64,000 nucleotides of DNA, from NCBI GenBank assembly GCA_029204225.1, contig MU831915.1, forward strand, positions 33,017 through 97,016, in the 5' to 3' direction. The DNA is from Diphasiastrum complanatum (Eukaryota; Streptophyta; Lycopodiopsida; Lycopodiales; Lycopodiaceae). Under the pieces are notes generated by a model that did no database searches, was not told the DNA's origin, and worked only from the letters and a program-made list of their open reading frames with translations. Shown piece by piece: positions 57,340-64,000 of the stretch (position 1 is the first letter of the stretch; each line of letters opens with the position of its first letter). The position numbers were made by a program, and so were the translations under genes.

Positions 57340-57523
57340 ATGGTTCAAAAGCTTAACTGTTTTTAACACACCTTCGGCTTCTTGCGAAAAATGCGAAGAG
57401 AGAGAAAATTCTCGAAGGTCATCTACTTTCATGCGTTAAGCTGTTTTTAAGACATCGTCCTTTTAGGGCACCTTCGGCTTTTTGTGAAAAATACGAAGAG
57501 AGAGAAAAATCTCGAAGGTCGTC
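57340..57523. repeat. tandem duplication (about 90 bp) in putative U3
   Basis: Two diverged units share ACCTTCGGCTT, GCGAAAAATGCGAAGAGAGA and CTCGAAGGTC. Within each unit ACCTTCG and CGAAGGT can pair. They lie about 170-340 bp upstream of a TATA box, a typical place for LTR enhancer repeats. Confidence 0.7.
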
Positions 57524-57693
57524 TCAAATAAACGAGGAACATTCCAGCGATGTCCTCGTCCGCGTCAACGATGCTAAATTATTGACCGTATATATACTGT
57601 GTACAGTTGTCACAAAAGTCATATACTTCCAAGTACAACAGCTTTCCTAATTAGGTGACAAGCATTCAATGTAATTAATGCACGAATGAAGTC

Positions 57694-57702
57694 TATAAAT
57701 AG
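57694..57702 (+). promoter_or_regulatory. TATA box
   Basis: TATAAATAG, consensus plant TATA box, in the putative LTR of element C. Confidence 0.55.
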
Positions 57703-58280
57703 ATCATCCAAGCACAGATAACGTGTTGCTCCATCCATGAGACTTATTTTTTAGCCTCCCAATTACGCTGTCATTTTTTGTTGTAATTGCTATTTGGATT
57801 GTGCTTCAGTGTAATATAGTAGCAATTGTGTCCAACGTAGATGAATGCATGTTGTGATTGAATGCACTTTTATTGTTGTTTAATCGCGCTTGTTTACTCA
57901 CTCTAATCAAAACACAAACATCTAAGGTTCCTCAGTTTCTGATCAGAAAATGGCCATCTTTGACGCATGAGGAACTCGCGATATCATACTGCTCTTCCAT
58001 TTATTTTAGAACTATACTTCACATTGAATCTAATTTCAGTAGCACCACACACAAACCATCTCTAATCTCTTCGATAGAGTATACTCTTACTTTAGAGTAT
58101 GAATTAATCTTTAAGATCCTGTTGGACAATTAGAACACTTAAATTTGTGATTACATTTAGCATAAGCTGTCTATTAGACTGTTTTTGCACCTAGCAACCG
58201 ATTAGAACGGGAGAGCTGTTCCGCAGTAATCCTGCCCTCTTCTCCATTCGTGTTCTTTTATCTCCCTTGCCCCATCAGAT

Positions 58281-58293
58281 TGGTATTAGAGCT
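58281..58293 (+). other. primer-binding site (tRNA-iMet type)
   Basis: TGGTATTAGAGCT, about 50 bases upstream of the gag start. Confidence 0.8.
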
Positions 58294-58344
58294 TAGCTCA
58301 AATAAACCGAGAGATTAAGTTTGTTCTATTTGTGTACTGTTATC

Positions 58345-59589
58345 ATGTCTCATATAGGTAGCTCTTCATCTTCATCACTCAGTGAAGCTAGAGATATGGA
58401 CAAGCTCAATGGTTCTAACTTCTACATTTGGAATTTAAAACTTAGAATGATGTTGATAGATAGAGATCTTTGGGATGTAGTAGAAGGTGCAGACCTGAAA
58501 CCAAAAGATGATGATCAAGCAAAGGCCTGGAGGATCAAAGATCAGAAGGCCCTAGCATGCATCACACTCAATCTAGCCAACTCCCAAATATCTCACGTTA
58601 CCACATGCAAAATCTCTAAGGAAGCACTGAACTTGCTATCAAGTCTTTATGAGACTTACGATGTAACCATGAGATTACATCTTAGAAGGAAGTTCTTTAC
58701 TCTTAGCATGTCTGATTCTATTGCCATCACTTCTGACATCAACAGCTTCAAGTCCTCATTAGATCAGTTATCAGCTGTAGGATGTTCTATTCAAGAGGAT
58801 GATGTCGTTATGACCCTGCTTTCTTCTCTTCCAAAGTCCTATGAGCACTTTGTGGTGATGATCTCCACACAACTCGATCTCACTCTTCAAAAGGTGATCG
58901 GACATCTTCTTCAAGAAGAAATGCGGAGAAAGACTAGCAGCCTGTCCATCAAAGACAAATCCATGGCTCTATACACCAAGAAGAAAGACTATCCCAAGGG
59001 CAATAATCAAGTGCATCAGCAACAACAGAAGCCTCACACTCAAGGTGAGCATGGTGGATCACGCAAGAAGCTTTTCTGCAAATATTGCAAAAGAGCTAAT
59101 TACAACATCAAGGAGTGTCACATTAGGATCTACAACGAGACAAAGAAGCAACAACAACAACAACATCCAGACTCCTCCAACACGGCGGAATTCAAGGAGT
59201 CAGATACACACTTGTTAATGGCTTACAGCAGTAGTGAAGACTGTGATAGCTGGTACCTAGACAGCGGCACTACCCAACACATGACTTCTTGCAAGGAATG
59301 GTTTACGGAGTACACAGCTTAGAGCAAAGACCAATTTATCTACCTCGGAGATTCTAGCACCATACGCGTGGGAGGCAAAGGAGCAGTGAAGATCGGCTTC
59401 AACAACGATCTATCCATTTGTGTTTCTAACATCCTTCATGTTCCTCAGTTGTCAAAGAGCCTATTATCAGTCTCTAAGATAACTGACGAGGGCTACACTA
59501 TTACTTTCTCATCTGAGCCATGTACAATACTCGAGGAAGATACTACTCTGACTACATGCACTAGAGTCAGAAATCTTTACACACTCTAA
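58345..59589 (+). pseudogene. copia C gag-protease
   Basis: Starts MSHIGSSSSSSLSEARDMDK; the copia gag opening KLNGSNFYIWNLKLRMML follows, then LWDVVEGADLKPKDDDQAKA and the DUF4219/UBN2-type capsid region with LYETYDVTM and MTLLSSLPKSYEHFV. The zinc knuckle reads CKYCKRANYNIKEC, with the histidine replaced by asparagine. The protease site WYLDSGTTQHMTSCKEW is intact, but a stop (59320-59322) follows 16 residues later. Past that stop the same frame continues with FIYLGDSSTIRVGGKGAVKI and NILHVPQLSKSLLSVSK to 59589. Apart from that stop the frame is open for more than 1.2 kb. Confidence 0.88.
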
Positions 59590-59829
59590 TTCAGTTGCAT
59601 TAGCTAGTATCTCTAATGAAAATGTAAATGACAGTGTTGTTCTGTGGCAATATTCGATTTGGACATGTGAATACAAGATCATCTTCTCATATGCATTGTA
59701 ATAATTTAGTTGATGGTTTGAATTTCTCGTCTTCATTAGATAGGAAATATTTCTTTGTGAATCATGCATCTATGGGAAGCACTCTAGAAGCAAGTTTCCA
59801 AAATCACATTCCATCAAAACAAAGCATGT

Positions 59830-60496
59830 ATTAGATCTTGTACATAGCGATCTCTGTGGTCCAATGCCAACTTCGTCATTAGGAAATGCAATATATTTTA
59901 TCACTTTAATAGATGATTATTCTAGATGGTCTACAGTCATGTTCATTAAGCACAAAACTGAAGCCTTTGAATGCTTCAAGAGATTCAAGGCCATGGCTGA
60001 GACACAAACATCTAAAAAAGTGAAGGCACTCTGAACTGATGGTGGCGGCGAATACATCTCTAACGAGATGTCCGACTACATGGCTGAACATGGTATTAGA
60101 AGACAGTTCACCACTTCCTATTCACCTCAACATAATGGGCTTGCAGAAAGGAAGAATCGAACTCTTCTCAACTCAGCCACATCCATGCTACATCAAGCAC
60201 ACCTACCTGCGAAGTTCTGGACAGAAGCTACTTCCACGTCTTGTTATGTGCAGAACAGATCCAGCACCAAAGTCGTCAACAACAAGAGTCCTCATCAAGT
60301 TTGGCATGGGCACAAGCCTAGTGTCAGCCATTTAAAAATCTTTAGTTGTATATGTTTTGTTCACATTCCTAAACAGCTTAGGAAGAAGCTGGATCATAGG
60401 ACAAATAAATGTATTTTCATTGGCTATCCCGATGAACATAAAGCTTATAAAGTTTACGATTCATCCACCAATGTAGTATTTGTCTCTAGGATGTAA
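59830..60496 (+). pseudogene. copia C integrase core
   Basis: LVHSDLCGPMPTSSLGNAIY and FITLIDDYSRWSTVMF, then a stop in place of arginine before TDGGGEYISNEMSDYM, then YSPQHNGLAERKNRTLLNSA and HQVWHGHKPSVSHLKIFSCI. Ends DSSTNVVFVSRM. Related to integrase of element B but clearly a different copy and probably a different family. Confidence 0.85.
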
Positions 60497-60727
60497 TAAT
60501 TCAAGAACATACATACTATGATTTCAAACAACCATCGATAAACGATGCTTTGTCATTTCATCCTATTTTTACGTAGCATGGATTTTGATGTTCCTTCTAC
60601 AGAACCTGCATCTACAACTATAGAAGCCGAGCAGCTGACAGTACCTGTCATCAGACTAGACCAAGCTAGCTTGAACAGATCTGAAGAAATTTAAGAAGAA
60701 GCATCATTGCAGCCTTTTTCTTCGTCT

Positions 60728-60840
60728 GTGCGAATTTGCGTGTAAATATGCAGACTACGTGACAACGTTAGTAAATATGCAGCATGAATGGAGGCAGATT
60801 AAAATTGGAATTTAGGAGAGTAGAAGGAGTAAATTCAACA
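60728..60840 (-). repeat. LTR B start, inverted
   Basis: Reverse complement begins TGTTGAATTTACTCCTTCTA and follows the first 113 bp of the element B LTR with few changes. Only the LTR 5' end is present. Confidence 0.85.
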
Positions 60841-61202
60841 GGGGAATGACGACCTTTCATTTTCGATACGGCCCAGATGCTCAATCGCTCCCCGACAAGG
60901 CAATTTCCAACAGGATTGAGCTTTCTACTAGGTTTTAATTCGACAACTTTCAACTTTTTTCAATTGTGATATGGATCCATGGAAGAACCTCTAGACTGAC
61001 CATATATGATCACCAATAATATATTTGCTCCTCTATCAGATCATCTACAAGGTACATGACAGTAGATTTTGATGCATTATTTAATACACTTTTTAGATAA
61101 TGTACATGTAATGTTGTGTACTACCTTTGAATTGTATAAAGGGTATTATCACGACTACATGGATGTTGTCTTTATACCATCAGCAACAAGTGGCCATAGC
61201 CA

Positions 61203-61205
<3 letters not shown>
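60841..61205. other. no gene seen
   Basis: Possibly unique flanking DNA; no recognised content. Confidence 0.4.

Positions 61206-61273
<68 letters not shown>
61206..61273. repeat. (CT)34 microsatellite
   Basis: Sixty-eight uninterrupted bases of CT. Confidence 0.98.
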
Positions 61274-61274
<1 letters not shown>

Positions 61275-61733
61275 ATGCCACTAATCTTGCAGGAAGTATA
61301 TAAAATGGCAAGCTACTTCTATTGGTTAGGTTATTTGCAATCCATACCATCTCATGCATGTTATTCAATCCCAGTGGCATGCTATATCTAATAGTGTAGT
61401 GATACTCCACATCTCACTTGTGCATGTTATTCTTGGAATTTGTTTGCATGAAGAGTCTTAGAAAAATTTGGCATTGAGTTTCATTTTAACTTGCCTAGAC
61501 CAACTTCTATATGTAGGCTTGCAAGGGAAAACAATTCACCCCTTTTGTTACTAAGAATAGGAAAATACTACCAATGCCCTTCATGGCACACCTAGGATGC
61601 AAGTAGGACAAAATTGGAAAATAGTTGACAACGTTATATTATAGATGCCGTGGTTTTGACACCTGATCTTACATTTGGCTAGCTACGTGCAACTACTTTG
61701 GAATGTGAAAAGAAGCAAAAGAGAGTCTGTGCA
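61274..61733. other. no gene seen
   Basis: Nothing recognised on either strand. Confidence 0.4.
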
Positions 61734-62005
61734 GTTGAAAATTCACGCATGTGGGAATGTACTAATGTGTGAAATTGATCTCCTAGGCTTGGCTCATGCA
61801 CTATAGATCACCTATTGATTGAAATCCAAGATCAATGACAAGATCTAAGGCAAAACGACCATTCTACAGGCATTCATTCATTACCAAAAGGTGTTTCACA
61901 CATGTGGAAGACTTCATGAGATAAAATAAGTCCCAACAAGCTCCTCTCCTCGAATAGAGAGAGAAAATACCACTTTTGGGCTCATCTAGAGATAGAAGAC
62001 AATAC
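61734..62005 (-). repeat. LTR A family fragment
   Basis: Shares ATGTGGGAATG, GATTGAAATCCAAGATC, GATCTAAGGCAAA and AAGCTCCTCTCCTCGAA with 48320-48590, in the same order and orientation, but more diverged. Internal piece only. Confidence 0.7.
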
Positions 62006-62339
62006 AAGCAAAATTGGCAAATCTCCAAATTGAAAATCATAAACCTTCCAGCAATCTACAGACTGCCCACAACCAAATGAAAGCAGAACAAAACGAAACA
62101 CTGATCTCCATGCTGAAAACCAGAATGCAACGACTAGACAATGAAAATTTGAATCTCATGCATGCTTACCACACATCCACCTCATGCTTCACGTTGATAA
62201 AACCATAGCATGTAGCATGCACCCTACACATGACAGACACAATGGAGTGCAACAACTATTTGGAAAGAAGGAAGCGAAAGCCACACATCTGGTTGAAAAT
62301 CACTTCCCTCTCTCAACAAAATGAGAAAGTGAGAAAATG

Positions 62340-62513
62340 TAGGCATTTGTCCCGCAATGCATGCTCCACCATCTCTACAAGAACTCGACTCCCTCAAGGA
62401 AATGAAGACGTGAAAACCCAAGGCCCGGGTAGTTGTCCTTGCTATGCATGCTCCACCATTGCTGCAAAAAACTCGCCTCCCTCAAAAACACGAAGAAGGA
62501 AAAACTTAGGGCC
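62340..62513. repeat. 87-bp direct duplication, diverged
   Basis: ATGCATGCTCCACCAT occurs at 62357 and 62444, each followed 12-13 bases later by AACTCG and CTCCCTCAA. Confidence 0.7.
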
Positions 62514-62832
62514 TAGGCAGCGATGCTTTCGTGACAAGCCTTGAGGCAATAAATGGTCTTTTTTACTTCCACTATTTTTTTGATTTGATGGGCAAAAACA
62601 CATTTTGTCCCCCTCAAAACCCTTGCTTTGCCACATCAATGAAAACCAGAACCTTCCCATTATCCTTGCCATACTAGCAAGGGCAAGGATAAGTGGGAAA
62701 ACTAGAACGAGAAAAACAATAAAAATCATCCACACACTTGTCCGCACGAGTACTCTCCATGTGCCATACATAGTCCAATCACACACAATAGAAAAAAAGA
62801 GAAGAGATGGGGAGAGGAGAGGAGAGGAGTGA

Positions 62833-63078
62833 ATGGCGACGGTGCTAGTATTATGGCTATGGCTGGGATTGGGAATCAGCGCTGCTGCTGGGACAAGCCT
62901 GTTTTTGTGGAATTGGATATGGACGCCCCTCTCTCTTGTGCTGCAGCTGCAGGAGACAGGGGATAGCCGAGCATCCACGCTCCCTGCCCATTTGGCAATT
63001 GCTAATCATTTTCAAAGGTGCCAGCCATCCTTCATGTTGTACAAAATTCCAACTTTCAAATACGCTTTGTTGCAATGA
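62833..63078 (+). CDS. possible first exon of a host gene (membrane-anchored N-terminus)
   Basis: MATVLVLWLWLGLGISAAAG starts in good plant context (GAGTGAATGGCG) after a purine-rich GGAGAGGAGAGGAGAGGAG leader. It is followed by a second hydrophobic stretch, SLFLWNWIWTPLSLVLQLQ. Codon use and GC content are richer than the surroundings. After about residue 45 the frame loses character, so a splice donor may lie near 62960-62980. I do not recognise the protein and no downstream exon is identified before the window end. Confidence 0.3.
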   Translation: MATVLVLWLWLGLGISAAAGTSLFLWNWIWTPLSLVLQLQETGDSRASTLPAHLAIANHFQRCQPSFMLYKIPTFKYALLQ

Positions 63079-64000
63079 ATTAAGCTGTGAATCGGTCTTT
63101 TAAGATATGTAATTATAAGGATAGTTTGGCTTTTCAGTTGAGAAGCATTTATATGTATTCTGCTAGCTAACAAGCTACCTTGAAATAAAGCTACGACTGT
63201 TCTGGAGGTCTATCCACTGGTCTTTTCGGCAAAGCAAATGTTACGTCCCTGTTTACTATTCCGTATTACATACAAGATTGAGTTTGTAGTATGTTATTGA
63301 GGAGTGAAGATGCCTCGAATTATAGTAAGGGCGTCCACTTAATCTCACATTGATTGAAGCTACAACCGCTACCCAAAATTCTATGTTGATGATCGTATCA
63401 AAAGCAAGGTCTAGAATCGGGTTTTCGTGAATGTGGCCACCCAGAATCTTACTTTAATGTCTTTTTTTGAAATTTGACAAAAGACCTAGTTTTCTGGTTG
63501 TGAGACGCATTCACTACTTTTTTCGTCTTCTTGTCACTGCTTGACAAATACTGCAACACACTTGATTGTTGTATTTTATCGTTTCCTTTATTTTCACTGT
63601 TGTGACTATTATGCAATTGACGGATGCAAAGGCTTGAAATTTTTGATGCGAATTGCATAATCTTCTTGCGGTCCACCTTTGGACTTTCATAGCCACTTCA
63701 GGATATCGTAGCTTTGCGAATTGGGTAAAAAAGGGGGTGCTGCTATAGGATGCTTTGGGGGTGGGGATATGATCGGAATTTTAACAGTTTGATGGGTGGT
63801 CCCACACCTATAGAGGGGCTTAGGCATGGTTCTTTGTTGGAGTGGGACAGATCTGCAAACTAAACACTCATTGACCTATTGTTCAAGATTAGCCCAAGCC
63901 ATCTTAGGTGTTCCACATCACAGCAGTTGCTCAAGGAAAGATCACACAGGTGGTTGAGGATGATGCTGAAGCAATGGCCTTGAAGGTCTACTAGTTGTTA
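63079..64000. other. no gene assigned
   Basis: Mostly unrecognised. At 63915-63990 a plus-strand frame reads ITAVAQGKITQVVEDDAEAM then ALKVY and a stop, preceded by an AG. This could be a short terminal exon, but it is too short to assign. Confidence 0.25.

Larger units (their letters stand above)
57101..58277 (+). repeat. putative 5' LTR of copia element C (left edge unknown)
   Basis: The right end CCCCATCA lies three bases before a PBS. Contains TATA box TATAAATAG (57694) and upstream duplications. The left TG end is not set. Confidence 0.45.
58281..60700 (+). mobile_element. copia element C, 3'-truncated
   Basis: PBS, gag, protease and integrase are in normal order; sequence ends about 200 bp after the integrase core with no RT, RNase H or PPT. 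Directly after comes an LTR start in the opposite orientation (60840-60728). Confidence 0.8.

Noticed and set aside
61180..61410. frame rich in alternating Arg-Glu
   Set aside because: Translation of the CT/GA microsatellite.
62442..62978. 178-codon minus-strand frame with hydrophobic centre
   Set aside because: Overlaps the better-supported plus-strand start at 62833 and runs through an 87-bp duplication; no recognised motif.
63915..63990. short terminal exon ending ALKVY
   Set aside because: Only about 25 codons, no identifiable partner exon or family; left as a remark.
1..64000. tRNA, rRNA or organelle-derived segments
   Set aside because: tRNA-like matches are only the short primer-binding complements of LTR elements; no cloverleaf or rRNA sequence recognised by eye.

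Overview
This is a stretch of nuclear DNA from a seed plant, most likely an angiosperm with a large repeat-rich genome. The evidence is one intron-containing host gene with plant-type GT/AG splice sites, and otherwise almost wall-to-wall plant retroelements: Ty3/gypsy, Ty1/copia, an L1-type LINE with DUF4283, a CACTA remnant and MITEs. Tandem CT/GA microsatellites and long AT-rich non-coding tracts fill the gaps. I cannot name the species.

The only host gene I can reconstruct confidently is on the minus strand. Its exons are at 43208-42897, 30155-30048 and 29969-29658, and they give a 243-residue protein with a signal peptide and eight cysteines. From memory it belongs to a conserved single-domain plant family annotated in Arabidopsis as 'Expp1 protein'. 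Intron 1 is 12,741 bp and is packed with mobile DNA: a 5'-truncated gypsy chromovirus (30.9-32.7 kb, antisense), gypsy RT/RNase H debris (34.4-34.9 kb), a short 246-bp LTR with a long ORF-free interior (34.9-38.6 kb), two hAT-like MITEs in opposite orientation with exact 8-bp target duplications (38857-39120 and 42187-42483), and an internally deleted gypsy element (39.85-42.02 kb). Intron 2 is only 78 bp.

Layout left to right. 1-2015: 5' end of a minus-strand LTR element cut by the window edge. 2.67-4.1 kb: CACTA-type DUF4216 remnant. 4.37-7.83 kb: plus-strand LTR element with PBS, repeat-rich leader and decayed gag. 7.83-12.4 kb: minus-strand LINE with recognisable ORF1 and ORF2 but no 3' end. 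12.58-15.37 kb: minus-strand gypsy 5' end (LTR, PBS, leader, gag) with a MITE in gag, sitting in the protease of an older plus-strand gypsy. 16-20.3 kb: decayed, unrecognised coding remnants. 21.45-24.21 kb: solo LTR with a perfect 5-bp target duplication, itself split by a copia deletion derivative. 24.5-29 kb: decayed sequence and AT-rich DNA. 29.66-43.2 kb: host gene. 44-60.8 kb: a nest of copia elements (called A, B and C here) with a gypsy LTR. 61-64 kb: microsatellite, LTR debris and a possible first exon of another host gene.

Every retroelement reading frame here carries stops, frameshifts or deletions, so none looks autonomous. The information of interest lies in the nesting order, the target duplications, the inverted element fusions and the TE-expanded intron. 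Where I join residues across stops or frames I only describe motif order; identity estimates are by eye.
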